Part shown: positions 22,569 through 33,817 of the stretch, in pieces
How positions within the stretch are numbered: position 1 is the first letter of the stretch
How the letters are laid out: every line of letters starts with the position of its first letter
Assembly: GCA_033977485.1 (NCBI GenBank)
Contig: CM066988.1
Location: 51,459,649 to 51,523,648 of the forward strand
DNA: 64,000 nucleotides
Source of the DNA: Hydrangea macrophylla
Lineage: Eukaryota; Streptophyta; Magnoliopsida; Cornales; Hydrangeaceae
Reading direction: 5' to 3'
Program-made: the position numbers and the translations under genes
The notes under the pieces: generated by a model
The model's input: the letters and a program-made list of their open reading frames with translations, nothing else
The model's database searches: none
Told to the model about the DNA's origin: nothing

Positions 22569-25096
22569 AAAAAGAGGAGAAGAAAAGGTTATCTTGTATT
22601 TACATCCCAAGGTTATTATATAGTTACAAGGAGAGAACCAAGATTGGAAGGAAATAAAGAGAAATAAAAGCTAATTAAAGCTGGTCAACATGACCTATAA
22701 AATCACGGACTAAAATTATGTAACTCCTAATTTAATATTTAATATTTAATTCCAACACTCCCCCTCAAGCTGGGAGCGAAGACATCAACAAGCCCCAGCT
22801 TGCCAAGAGAAGACTGTAGAAGCGTAGGACCAACAGACTTAGTAAACATATCAGCTGTTTGATCAGTAGAAGGAACAAAACTTGGAGAAATGACTCCGGT
22901 CCGAACTTTTTCCCGAATAAAGTGAACATTAACCTTAATATGCTTAGTCCTCTCATGAAGAATGGAGTCAGAGGACAACATAATGGCGGATTTATTGTCA
23001 CAAAACAGTGTAGATGCGCCTGTAACAGGAAAACCCAACTCCTGTAGAAGAGATTGAAGCCAGAGAATCTCATAAGTGCCTTGAACCATGGCACGATACT
23101 CCGCTTCAGCTGAAGAACGAGAAACAACTGCTTATTTCTTACTCTTCCAAGATATAAGATGGCTTCCGTGAAAAGTACAAAAACCAGACGTAGAATGCCT
23201 ATCACTTTTAGAACCGACATAGTCGGCATCTGTAAAACAGGATAGACCAGTCTGAACTCCTGCTGTAAAGAAAAGCTCAAGACCAGGACAAGTCTTGAGA
23301 TACTGAAGAATATGATATACATCGTCCAAATAAGGGGTACACGGTGAATGCATGAACTGGCTCACAACACTAACAGCAAATGTAAGGTCTGGTCTTGTGT
23401 TCGTTAGATAAATGAGACGACCTACAAGACGTTGATATACTGAAGGATCTGGTAGGAGTTCTCCCATCTCTGGAGTTAACTTAAGGTTCGGATCCATAGG
23501 AGAAGAGGCAGGCCGACATCCAAGCATGCCGGTATCCTGAAGAAGATCAAGTGAATACTTTTTTTGAGACAAAGAAATACCTTTGTGTGACCGAGCAACC
23601 TCAATGCCCAAAAACTACCGAAGTAGACCCAAATCCTTAATATCAAATGACACTCCAAGAGACCGCTTCACTTGAGTAATACTTGGCGCATCATCCCCGG
23701 TAATAATAATATCATAAACATAGACAGAAATAATGATACGTTTCCCCTAAGACTGACGATGAATAAAACACGTGTGATCTGAGTGGCACCGAACAAATCC
23801 CATACGAAGAACAACCTCACTAAAACGGCTAAGCCATGCACGAGGAGACTGTTTCAGGCCATAGAGAGATTTGCGAAGAAGACAAACTTTTCCTGAATAC
23901 TCCCCCTGAGCCCGAAAACCAGGTGGGGGATCCATGTAAATAGTTTCAGACAAATCACCATTAAGGAAAGTATTCTTTACATCCAGTTGATGAAGCGGCC
24001 AGGAGTAAGAAGCAGCTAACGAGACAAGAAGACGAACTGTCGTTAACTTAGCCACATGAGCAAAGGTAGTACTAAAATCCTTACCAGGCACCTGTGTAAA
24101 ACCCTTAGCAACCAAACGAACCTTATAATGATCAATAGTCCCGTCAGCCAAATATTTCAAACTAAAGACCCATTTACAGCCTATAGTGCGCTCCCCTACG
24201 GGAAGGGAACAAGTTCCCACGTCTTATTGCCCTGAAGAGCATCCATTTCCACCTTCATAATAGCCACCCACTTAGGATTCTGAAGCGCCTCGTGAACAGA
24301 ACGAGGAACAGAGACTGAATCAACCTGACTAATAAATGAGTGAAAAGAAGCGGACAAGCCCTGGTAAGAGATATACTTGGAAATAGGATGGTTAGTACTA
24401 TGAGAAAGAAGATAACAGGCAGGGGGCCTATGAACACGAGTAGGATAACGGGGTGAGATAGGAGCTAAAGAAGGAGGAGAGATACCTGAATCCGGAGAAG
24501 ACTGAGGCAGGGTAGTAGAGGAGCGCTGACGGTGAGTGTACACCTGCATTGGATCACCAGAGACAATCGGAGGCAATGACATATCCGTAGAGTCAAGAAT
24601 AGGAATCGGACGAGGTAGAATAGAGTCATCAGGCATGACAGGCTCCACAGGAGCGGGCCCTGACGAGGAAGAACCTGGGAAAAATGAAACCGTTCCAAAA
24701 AAGTAACATCCAAAGAGTTATAGAAATGACAAGTGACAGGATCATACCACCTATACCCTTTAGACATAGAAGAATAGCCCAAAAATACACAACGAATGGC
24801 TTTATTATCCAGCTTGGTCCGGGTAGGACTCCTATTTTGAACAAAACAGGTACAGCCAAAAACACGAGGTGTAATGGGAAAAAGAGTACAATCAGGCTTA
24901 AGAACCTGAAGAGGGGCCTTCCCTTGGAGGACACGGCTAGGAGTACGATTAATAAGATAAGTAACAGTAAGAACAGCCATATGCCAAAAATATTTGGGAA
25001 CATTCATCCTACACAAAAGACATCCAACAACAGCCATGAGGTGACGGTTCTTGCGTTCTACCACCCCATTCTGTTCTAGAGTGTAGGGACATGTAA
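22569..25096 (-). mobile_element. Truncated Ty1/copia element CB inside the G2 LTR
   Basis: The element reads leftward. A purine tract GAGGGGGAG (minus strand) is followed at once by TGTTGGAATTAA, the start of its 3' LTR (about 22569-22756, ~188 bp). To the right are RNase H, RT and the C-terminal half of integrase, ending at CPYTLEQNGV (about 25090). The 5' half and 5' LTR are missing. The left edge does not end in a clear CA and no target duplication is visible, since the other side is deleted. Confidence 0.85.
22759..25085 (-). pseudogene. Copia CB pol: integrase C-half, RT, RNase H
   Basis: Integrase end (EQNGVVERKNRHLMAV, PKYFWHMAV, FGCTCFVQN, FLGYSSMSKGYRWYDP) runs into RT (CKWVFSLKYLADGTIDHYKVRL, LDVKNTFLNGDL, SLYGLKQSPRAW). 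RNase H follows (DADYVGSKSDRHSTSG, CDNKSAIMLSSD, ADMFTKSVG). The Copia order integrase before RT is clear. Lesions: a stop after HRQS (23747), a stop before GIEVARS (23612), KK-stop-AVVS near 23130, and frame breaks near 24465 and 24200. The catalytic YVDD box reads YVYD (about 23722-23733), a lost catalytic Asp. Confidence 0.85.
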
Positions 25097-25099
25097 ATA

Positions 25100-26376
25100 T
25101 TTGGACCGAGGGCCTTGTGAGCCCGCCTACTTATCCCTGAATGGGTATCAGGTCCACAGTAGTTCAGCTGAGGCTAGAAGGAAAACATTTTTTTTATTAT
25201 TTTGTGACCGAACCAAGCAGGTTGCCTATGTATCCCCTAATGGGAATCAGGTCAAGCGTAGTTCATCGACTCTGGAGGTTTTGAAAGATAAGGTTTCAAG
25301 CAAAATATTTCTTGAGGCGATCAAGGTTGATTGGTTGTTTAAACTCAACCCCATCTAAGTCCATGAGATAGGCAGCTCCCCCGGAGAGGAGTGTCTTAAT
25401 GATATATGGTCCGACCCAGTTGGGTTTGAATTTTCCTCGGGGGTGATAAACAGGCGCTTTAAGTTCTTTGAGGACCAGGTCACCCTCATCAAGCTTCCTT
25501 GGGCAAACCTTTTTGTTGAAAGCACGAGCTATCTTTTTCTGATATCCCCGAGTATGGTTTATAGCAGCCAACCTCTTTACATGGAGCAACATCAATTCCT
25601 CATATCTCTCCCGCAACCATTCAAGTTCGGTTATCTCGTACTCCGCCAAAACTCTTAAAGACGGTATTTTGACTTCTACTGGCAAAACAGTCTCCATCCC
25701 ATAGACTAATGAATACGGCGTAGCCCCGGTTGAGGTTCTCACGGAAGTTCGATATCCCCACAAAGCAAATGGTAACTTTTCATGCCAATCCTTGTATGTA
25801 TCCGTCATTTTCCCCAGGATTGCCTTTATATTTTTGTTTGCAGCTTCTACTGGTCCATTTGTTTGGGGTCTATATGGTGAGGATTGATGGTGGGTAATCC
25901 TATACTTCTCTAGGAGTGGGATAACTTCTCCCTGAAAATGACTCCCATGGTCAGAAATAAGCTCATTTGGCACCCCATATCTGCAGACTATATTCTTCTG
26001 GATAAAATTAACCACATCTTTCGCCCTCAGAGTTGCATATGATGCCGTTTCCACCCATTTCGTAAAATAGTCTATTGCCACAATTATGTACTGGTGCCCG
26101 TTTGAAGCCTTCGAAACTACTTCCCTGATGATATCAATACCCCACACAGGGAACGACCAAGGGGTGGTCATGCTATAGAGTTGGGAAGGTGGGGTATGCA
26201 TTAGGTTTGCATGAACTTGGCATTTATGGCATCTCCTAATGTACTCACAACAATCCTTATCTAGAGTCGTCCAATAGTATCCCTGTCGAATTATCTTTTT
26301 GGCCAACATGTGTCTATTCATGTGGGGCCCACAGACTCCTTCATGTACTTCTTCCATTATTTTTCGCACTTCCCTC
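25100..26376 (-). pseudogene. Duplicated integrase and 3' untranslated block of G2
   Basis: This block is a near-copy of 33815-35095. The reading frame 26369-25296 is open for 357 codons: zinc-binding part (EEVHEGVCGPH, RRCHKCQVH) and catalytic Asp, Asp and Glu in VWGIDIIRE, LISDHGSHF and TNGPVEAAN. A chromodomain-free C-terminal domain ends in LDRLKKYFA. It lacks the linker upstream of the zinc-binding part and begins abruptly at the breakpoint with the tandem-repeat region (26376). The other end joins Copia CB at about 25097. Because it has no RT upstream it cannot be expressed as part of a polyprotein; it is kept open probably because the duplication is recent. Confidence 0.8.
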
Positions 26377-26516
26377 CCAAGCGTGATGATACGGAATCAT
26401 GCTGCTTCCTAATACCAGAAATGCATCCTATACTTCAAGTTTTCCTATTATGATATCATACTACTCTGGGAACACCATGATTGATACATATGCACTCCAA
26501 GCTTGTTTTGAGAATC

Positions 26517-27235
26517 ATCTGATCGACTGAGATGCGCTTTGCGCCTTACACTCCATAGTCGAATCAGGTAGCATGCTGGAAGATCGAACCGCTTCACGCC
26601 TTACACTCCATATTCTCACAAAAATCATTTGTTCGACTGAGCCGCTTCACACCTTACGCTCCATAGTCGAATCAGGTAGCACGCTGAAAGATTGAGTTGC
26701 TTCACGCCTTACGCTCCATAATCCTCCAAAAAGTCATCTGATCGACTAAGCCGCTTCACGCCTTACGCTCCATAGTCGAATCATGTAGCACGCTAAAAGA
26801 TTGAGCTGCTTCACACCTTACGCTCCATAATCCTCTAAAAATCATCTGATCGACTGAGCCGCTTCACGCCTTATGCTCCATAGTCGAATCATGTAGCACG
26901 CTGAAAGATTGAGCTGCTTCACGCCTAACGCTCCATAATCCTCCAAAAATTATCTGATCGACTGAGCTGCTTCACGCCTTACACTCCATAGTCGAATCAT
27001 GTAGCACGCTAAAAGATTGAGTTGCTTCATGCCTTACGCTCCATAATCCTCCAAAAATCATCTGACCGACTGAGCCACTTCACGCCTTACACTCCATAGT
27101 CGAACATTGTAGCACGCTGAAGGATTGAGCTGCTTTACGCCTTACGCTCCATAATCCTCCAAAAATCATCTGACCGACTGAGCCGCTTCACGCCTTGCGC
27201 TCCATAGTCGAATCAGGTAGCACAGATTCGTTGCG
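26517..27235. repeat. Tandem array, ~108-bp unit, about 7 copies
   Basis: The phrase (G)A(T/C)CGACTGAGC recurs at 26521, 26631, 26740, 26848, 26956, 27064 and 27173, giving spacings of 108-110 bp. Each unit has two similar halves of ~54 bp, both with GCTTCACGCCTTACGCTCCATA, one followed by GTCGAATCATGTAGCACG and one by ATCCTCCAAAAATC. So it is a dimeric repeat. Tandem arrays in the variable 3' region are known for Tat-lineage elements. Non-coding. Confidence 0.9.
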
Positions 27236-27462
27236 AGACTTTGATGATACGAATTTTTCAAATGAGGCATAGTCAATGCTGATTAGTTTTAAATTCATAA
27301 TTCCTGACTCTCAGGAGCCATTTTAATTTTAAATTAACTTTCCTAAATCTGGAAGTATTCGGATTCAAATCCTCTTTAAAAATTTGAAATCAAGGATCGA
27401 TCATATTCAAATCGGCTTAACTTTCTCCTAATTCGAAGTCGAACCAAATCCACTCCCAAGAT

Positions 27463-28030
27463 TTGGAGCCAATCATGCTCAAAATCAAATTAATTTTTAG
27501 GGAATTGGAGCCAATTATGCTCAAAATCAAATTAATTTTCAGGGAATTGGTGCCAATCAGGCTCAAGTCAAATCAACTTTCAAAATTCCGGAGTCAATTA
27601 GACTCGAATCAAATCAATTTTCAAAGAATTGGAGCCAATCAGGCTCAAATCAAATCAATTTTCAAAATTCCGGAGTCAATTAGACTCGAATCAAATTAAT
27701 TTTCAAAGAATTGGAGCCAATCGAACTCAAATCAAATCACATTTCAAAATTCTGGAGTCAATTAGACTCAACTTATTCATTTTCCCAAAATTTGGAGTCA
27801 ATTAGACTCCAATCAAAATCCAATTTCAGAGAAATCCGGAGTCGATTAGACTCAACCTATTCATTTTTCCAAAATTTGGAGTCAATTAGACTCCAATCAA
27901 AATCCAATTTCAGAGAAATTCGGAGTCGATTAGACTCAACTTATTCATTTTTCCAAAATTTGGAGTCAATTAGACTCCAATCAAAATCCAATTTCAGAGA
28001 AATCCAGAGTCAATTAGACTCAACTAATTT
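27463..28030. repeat. Array with GAGTC...TTAGACTC palindromes upstream of antisense gene
   Basis: An irregular array of GGAGTCAATTAGACTC and its variant GGAGCCAATCAGGCTC, alternating with A-rich spacers that contain ATCAAA(T/A)C and TTTTCAAA. Towards the right it settles into an ~84-bp period made of two ~42-bp half units. Open frames across it are by-products of the repeat. The same palindrome class recurs in the first intron of the adjacent gene. Confidence 0.8.
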
Positions 28031-28214
28031 ATTTACTGCAAGCGGGTGTTCTTGACAGAATTTTCAACAAGCAGGGGCTAATTCGATTTTACAAAAGGGC
28101 TTAAGAACTTATTTTTCAAATCTCGGGGGTCTTTTTGAAACGAGGGAATATCTTTAAGGATATGGGAGCAAAATTTGGGGGTTCTTATTATAATTATGAA
28201 AATTAGAAGAAAAA

Positions 28215-28345
28215 GGGCCACCTGGCCACGCGGCGACACTCGGTGAGAAGGCCGACACTTTGTCAAATGCCGGGCGGGATTCAGTGAGTGCCGGCGACTT
28301 TTCGTCGAGTGCCGGCCTGAGCAGCAATGTTTATAAACCTTGATT
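28215..28345 (+). promoter_or_regulatory. Promoter of antisense PMD gene
   Basis: GC-rich palindromic half-sites (CGACACTCGGTGAG, ATTCAGTGAGTGCCGG, CGAGTGCCGG) at 28228-28318 are followed by TTTATAAACC (28330-28339). A CT-rich leader with TCTCTC runs follows, then a leader intron with GT (28456) and AG (28583) just before the ATG. The layout is the same as in the LTR promoters but the direction is opposite. Confidence 0.6.
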
Positions 28346-28591
28346 GTTTTCTTTTTCTTTTTCATTCTCTCTTCTCTCATCTCTCATCTCTCGGATTTTT
28401 TCTCTAGGATCTCACTCTCTCTTGATTCTCTACTCAAGAACCAAACAAAATCAAGGTATGTTCTCCTCTTTAATCATCAAGATTACATATTTTGTTTTTG
28501 AAATCAAGTTTCTTTATGTTATTTAACTTTCTTCCCCAAAAACTCCTTATGTAAACATTTGTTTCTCCCCTTTTTGCTTGTAGATCCTCCA

Positions 28592-31500
28592 ATGGCTAGT
28601 GGTTCAGGATCTTATGGTCCCCCAAAGAAGAAGTATAAACCCAACCCAGTCCACAACTCCTCATTCTTACTCGCCGACCCCGGGGCGCATCTCTCGGCAT
28701 GGGCTTTCAATAGATTGGTATACTCCAAACCCATTCTATTCTTATGATGAAATAATGCAATGTAATGCAATGAATAATGAACAATGCATGTACGAATGCT
28801 CCCCTCTTTATGCTAATGCGATGCAATGTAGTGAACAATGTATGCATGAATGCTCTTTATGGCTCTTGTGCATTAGAATGTATTCGACCTTGTTGTGATA
28901 CCCTCCCCCCCCTTTTTTTTTTTTGATTTCCTTGTCATGATTGGGGTTCAATGCCTGGTATTGTGCCCCTTCTCTTTTTATCGCCCTTATTTGGATTCAT
29001 TGATTTTTCATGCTTATGAATTTCATTACTTCGTTTGTTCATCGCTAATGAGGAGTTGTGCCAATCTTGTGAGTCAATCGAATTTTCACATATACTATGC
29101 TTTGATGAACCCAAAATCTATTGTCGCTACGACTGAAGAAGACTTTCCCTTTCAAATTGATGAGTCGCTGAGACTCAAAAGAATTTTTATTTTTTTTAAA
29201 TCAAACAAGTCGCTTAGACTCAAAAGAGACTTTTTTTTTCTTTTTCCATTTTTCAAATCAATGAGTCGCTTAGACTCCAAAGGATTTTTTTTATTTTCAA
29301 ATCGATGAGTCACTGAGACTCGAAAACCTTTTTATCTTATTTCTCAAATTGATGAGTCGTCGAGAAATTTTTTTTTCTTTTCAAATTGATGAGTTGCTTA
29401 GACTCCAAAGGATTTTTTTTTATTTTCAAATCGATGAGTTGCTTAGACTCAAGAAAACTTTATCTTTCTTTTCTATTTTTCAATCAACGAGTCGCTTAGA
29501 CTCGAGAAAAACTTTCCTTATTCTTATTCTCAAAATCAAACGAGTCGCTTAGACTCAAAAGAATCTCGAATCAATGAGTCGCTTAGACTCAGGAGTTATT
29601 TATTTCTTATTTGAATCTCTTAGATCCAAGAATTTTCTCATTTTCATCACCTATCCTCCTTTTACAAAGAATCTGATCACTTTGTTTTCTTTCTTTTTCT
29701 TACTTGTTTTTTTCTTCTTTTTTTTGTTTTTTTTTGTTTTTTTTTTTTTTGCAGACTCCAGAATTTGTCCTCAAGGGTCATGGGAGCATGGCTCACGGCT
29801 GGAGATGGTATGAGGAACTCTCTGATGATGTTAGAACCTTGGTCAATAATGCTGGATTCGGGCTCTTCGCGTTGCTTTTAGAAAATAGTACAAATGACAG
29901 GACCCATATCCAGGCCTTAGCGGAGAGATGGTGGGACACAACGAATACCTTCCACATGCCCTTTGGGGAGATGACGATGACCCCTTTGGATTTCTCCATG
30001 ATCACATGCATTCCGTTCGGCGGCCTTCCTATTGCCCGTTATGACGATCTCCAGAATCGTCATGAAGAAATTATTGACTTACTTGGGGCCCATCCAGGAG
30101 AGTTCATAGTGCCGGCAAAATGGTTCCTAGATACTTTCAAGGGCCAGACCTTTACTGACGATCAGATGGTTAGGGCCTTCATCATGTATGCGTTGGGTTG
30201 ATCGCTGGAGCACAAAGGGGGATACAATCAACCTTGGGTACTTGGCTTCCCTCACAGACGTCAACCGCATCTCCCAGTATAACTGGGGAGGGGCAGGGTT
30301 GGCCACTCTCTACAACCACATGAGTGAGGTTTCCAGAGGAAATTCTCCCTCCACCGGCGGGTACTGGAGAGCCTGGGAGATAAAGCTTCATTATTTCATT
30401 TTTATCATTCATTCATTCATTTTTTTTATTTCATTTATCTTCTCCAATTTTATTTCGAAAACTGAATTCACTCCTTTCTTTCCTTTTGCAGATATGGTCT
30501 CACGAATACCTTCGCATGAGAGCTCCCAGTACCCGTGATGGCGAGGCTGCTATTATGCCTCAGGGCTTGAAGTGGAGGAAGGAAGCGACGGGCCAAAAAG
30601 TTGGGGCCCATGATTTTGTCGGTTACAAGAACCTCCTCATTAACCTACGCGAGGTTCATGTGAAGTGGGACCCGTGGACGACGGCTCTCCCAGAGGCGGG
30701 TGAGGCGATTCAGGCGGTAGTGGCCTATTCTAGATTGAGGATTCTGATGGTGGGCGAAGCATGCCGAGAGTGGTACCTTGGCGAAAGGGTGACCATGCAG
30801 TCTCTTGCTGCCCCAAACTTTTATGTGCCGAGGGCTCCTCCAGCTACTATGCGGAGTACGGAGACCCTGGATCATGACGACCTGGTGGCCGCTCTAGATG
30901 GGGAGAACATTGCGAATTTCCTGGACGGCCTAGACGTTTATCTTGCTTTCAGATTGAATTCTCTTATGCACAATTTTCCCCTCATGGATGTTGTTCGGGT
31001 AACAAACCTTATTCATATATATATATATACATATTTTATTTCTGTTTTCTCTTTCTTTTTAAAACATGCAACCATTAATATCCAAACTCTTATTTGTAGC
31101 CTGTTCCTGGGGTTGCCGAACCCCCAGCCCTTCTGCAGTGGAATTGAAGTATTCTCATGGTCGATATGGGTCAGGAGATCATATATCAGTTGACCCCTTA
31201 CACTCAGAATGTTCCATCCACCCCTCTGCAATATGATACAGTCCCCAAGGATTATACTGAGGAGGGTCTGTCCTATGCATACACCGTCCAGCACTGGATT
31301 CATGGACGTGAATGGAGGGTAGATTTCTCTCTTTATTAAAAATAACTCCTTTATTATTCTCAAAATTCAAATAATTTCTTTCTTATTTTTTTCAAATTCA
31401 AATGATCACCTCTATGCTAATAACTGTATTTTAACTCTTTTTTCAGGCTGATGGAGCAAGGGCCAATGCTGATCTTCAGGCCAGGGCCATGGTATCACAC

Positions 31501-31752
31501 TCTTTCTTTTTCTCTCTTATTATTTATTTATTATTATTATTATTATTTTTTATTACTCGTTTCATTTATTCTCTCTTACAGGAGGCTGAGCTTGCTGCTC
31601 TGAGGAGGCAGATTCAGGAGTTCCAACTGAACCAAGGCGGCGGCTATCAAGGAGGTGCTGGCGGCGGTGGCCAAGGTGGTGATGGCGGAGCTGGGGGAAG
31701 TCAGACAGCTCTGCAGGCGCCCAGAAGGAATCCTCGTCGTCGACAAGGATAG
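28592..31752 (+). pseudogene. Antisense gene in G2: plant mobile domain (PMD) protein, decayed
   Basis: Six coding exons can be traced: 28592-28717, 29755-30379, 30492-30998, 31100-31318, 31447-31491 and 31582-31752, mostly with GT-AG borders and matching phase. The N-terminus is MASGSGSYGPPKKKYKPN. Exon 2 holds the plant mobile domain: NNAGFGLFALL, ALAERWWDTTNTFHMPFGEMTMTPLDFSMIT. The last exon gives a short coiled-coil segment and a Gly-rich tail ending PRRNPRRRQG. PMD occurs in MAIN/MAIL proteins and in transposons. Lesions: TGA at 30199-30201, an extra G near 30217-30221, the exon-2 donor changed from GT to AT (30380), TGA at 31145-31147. It runs against the gag-pol direction of G2, with its own promoter. 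Confidence 0.78.
29150..29600 (+). repeat. Intron repeat with GAGTCGCTTAGACTC
   Basis: About ten copies of (T)GAGTCGCTTAGACTC(A/C/G)A(A)(A/G) lie in the first coding intron, spaced by 40-60 bp of T-rich sequence with TTTTCAAATC. The core GAGTC...GACTC is an interrupted palindrome like the one in the array at 27463-28030. The spacer composition is reversed (T-rich here, A-rich there). Confidence 0.75.
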
Positions 31753-32094
31753 CTTATCTCCCTTTTCTTTTATTTTATTATATTATGTCCCTGCGAGGAC
31801 GAGAATTCTGAACTTTCTTTTCAATGGATTTATTTAGGCAAATTGGTAGTACTCATGCATGGTGGCCTGTGTGCCAATTTTGAACTTGTTTATATTCATG
31901 CTTGATTATTAACCTGGCTTAGCTTTAAACCTTATTCCTTTTGCTTATTTAGAACGCGAATGCCCTTTTCTTGATTTTCTTTGATGAATGGTGCAAGATA
32001 ATTGGTGTTTGGATGATGATTGGTGAAATTATGTTCAAATTTTATGCAGGTTTGGGCTGATTCAAGTTATAAACTGACCCACGAGCCTTTTAAA
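31753..32094. other. Spacer between the two antisense genes
   Basis: T-rich 3' flank of the PMD gene followed by AT-rich sequence; no coding signal. It presumably contains the end of the first transcript, but no certain polyadenylation signal stands out. Confidence 0.4.
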
Positions 32095-32230
32095 CCCTGG
32101 CTGGCACTCAGGGAGGCTGGCCGACACTCACTGAATGCCGCGCGGCACACAGTGAATGCCGGCCGGCACTCAGTAAGTGCCGCCGCTTTACATCGAGTGC
32201 CGGTTTGTGCCCTTTTCCCATATAAAGTGC
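32095..32230 (+). promoter_or_regulatory. Promoter of second antisense gene in G2
   Basis: Five GC-rich palindromic half-sites in a row (GGCACTCAGG, CGACACTCACTGAATGCCG, CGGCACACAGTGAATGCCGG, CGGCACTCAGTAAGTGCCG, CGAGTGCCGG) at 32104-32203 are followed by CATATAAAG (TATAAA at 32221-32226) and a pyrimidine-rich leader. The first ATG of the gene follows at 32358. Confidence 0.65.
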
Positions 32231-32357
32231 CATTTTGCCCATTTTGGGTTCATTTGAGATTCCTAGAGCCCTTTTTCTTCTCTCCATTCAAACTCTTCTT
32301 CTATATTCACCTCCTTTATTCATGGCCCCCATAAGTTCCGACATTCTATACCCATAG

Positions 32358-33339
32358 ATGGATTCTCTTTCTGGCATCGACCGACTCAACTTCGAGTCTC
32401 ACAGATTGACGGATCTTTTCGCATTCCGCCATAGGGCTCTAGACGAGGGCTTACTTCGAGCAGTTATCATGTGTTGGGAACCATCTTTGCACGTCTTTCG
32501 GTTCGGTCATGAGGAGGTTTGTCCACTTTTTGAGGAATTTAGCACTATCCTCCAAACTGATCCCTATGCTGACTTGATCATTCCCCAGATACAGGCGGGG
32601 TATATCCAAGATCTAGCGGCCCTTCTTGGTATTTCCCGGGGTGCCGCCATCTCTTTTGTTCATGACCGACACATTGATTTCGAACGCCATTCTTCCATTT
32701 ATGCCAGCTCTCTCATTTCTTATTTCAGTCTTCCACTGACATCATCATTCCTATTGTCTGCGATCTCCGAGAGATGCGAAGTGCTGTCATGCTTATTCTG
32801 GGGGAGCCTTACTAGGCTTGGATCATGCACAGACCACGAGATTGATGCTGCTTTCAGGGTCACCTTATGTTTTGCAGATTTGGCTTTTCGAGCGCTTAGG
32901 CTTCTTTGCTCACCCTCCCCTCGGGAGACTGCTTCCTTATGATTGCATGGACGTCCGTTACCCTTCCCGTACAGTTACCGGCTGGCTTGCTTGGTTTCAT
33001 GGCCTATGTTACGAGGACATCTACTGGGTATGCCCCCGATGGTCTTACTGTTCTGTTACGGTACGACTTCCTGGGCGCCCAAGGGTTTGGCTGCCTTTTC
33101 TGTGAGTTACCACTTTTTACATCCCCAGCTGGGTAGTCTGCCAGTTTGGCTTGCTCCAGGATGTCCCTGATGCTATCACTATCGATTTTTCGAGGAGTTC
33201 TGCCTTGCGCCCTTCTACTATGAGGCTATTTGCCGAGGCTTGGCATGATAGAGTGTCGGCTCCCTTTCGGAGGATTCCGGCTTCAGTTGTTCTGACCGCA
33301 GAGTATTTGCTTGAGATTCAGACTTTGGTCGGGGAATAG
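32358..33339 (+). pseudogene. Second antisense gene in G2 (DUF7745-like, unknown function), decayed
   Basis: Begins MDSLSGIDRLNFESHRLTD, continues LHVFRFGHEEVCPLFEEF, PYADLI, YIQDLAALLGISR, then in other frames LQIWLFERLGFFAHPP, WLAWFHGL and DVPDAITIDFSRSS, and ends EYLLEIQTLVGE. The style (FGXXEVCPXFEEF, QLWLLERLG) is that of a large plant family often found in retrotransposon-rich DNA, which I believe is annotated DUF7745; I cannot verify this. No introns are needed. Frameshifts at about 32800 and 33070-33150 break it. Its 3' part is conserved in G1 at 3462-3706. It probably ran from the promoter at 32095. Confidence 0.62.
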
Positions 33340-33817
33340 CTTCTAGACAGACAAAAAGGAAAGGAGAAAAAACAAGATTTTAAAATTTTCGACAAATCCT
33401 GCTCAACTTTTGCTGCATTTCATTTTCTGTGATGCATTTTCCTTATCTTTCTTTCTTTTGAAAGCCTTTTCTTTGTATTTTGAAAATGCCCTAATCATGT
33501 TGAATCAAAGTTGGCACTTTTATTTTTTAATTTCCTTGCGTTATGAACAGTTTTCCTCTTAATGTCCCTTTTGGCTTTTATTACTTTATCATGAGTTTTG
33601 CTTGGTCTTAATCCTTCTATATCGTGAATTCTTATTTGTTTCCACATAATACATATTTTGATAGTCAATAGATCCAGAAGTGGGTTTAGCAAACGAAGTT
33701 TGCCCCTGGTTTCAGGGCCTAGATGTGGTTCTTGGGCAAACTCCTAAACACAAGTTTGCCCCTAGTTTGGCATGGTGAAACTCAAGGCGTTAATTTCATC
33801 AAGAGTTTGGGCTTTAT
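33340..33817. other. Non-coding 3' spacer of G2
   Basis: AT-rich, aligning with 3707-4149 in G1. It includes the GTTTGCCCCTGGTTT and ACAAGTTTGCCCCTAGTTT phrases (33705-33765), an imperfect repeat. No gene seen. Confidence 0.5.

Noticed and set aside
26521..27235. CRISPR-like regular repeat
   Set aside because: Plant DNA, direct tandem units without unique spacers; it is a satellite-type array.
27463..28055. Open plus-strand frames with repeated Arg-Leu-Asp-Ser words
   Set aside because: They arise from the repeat unit being read in frame; no start context, no similarity.
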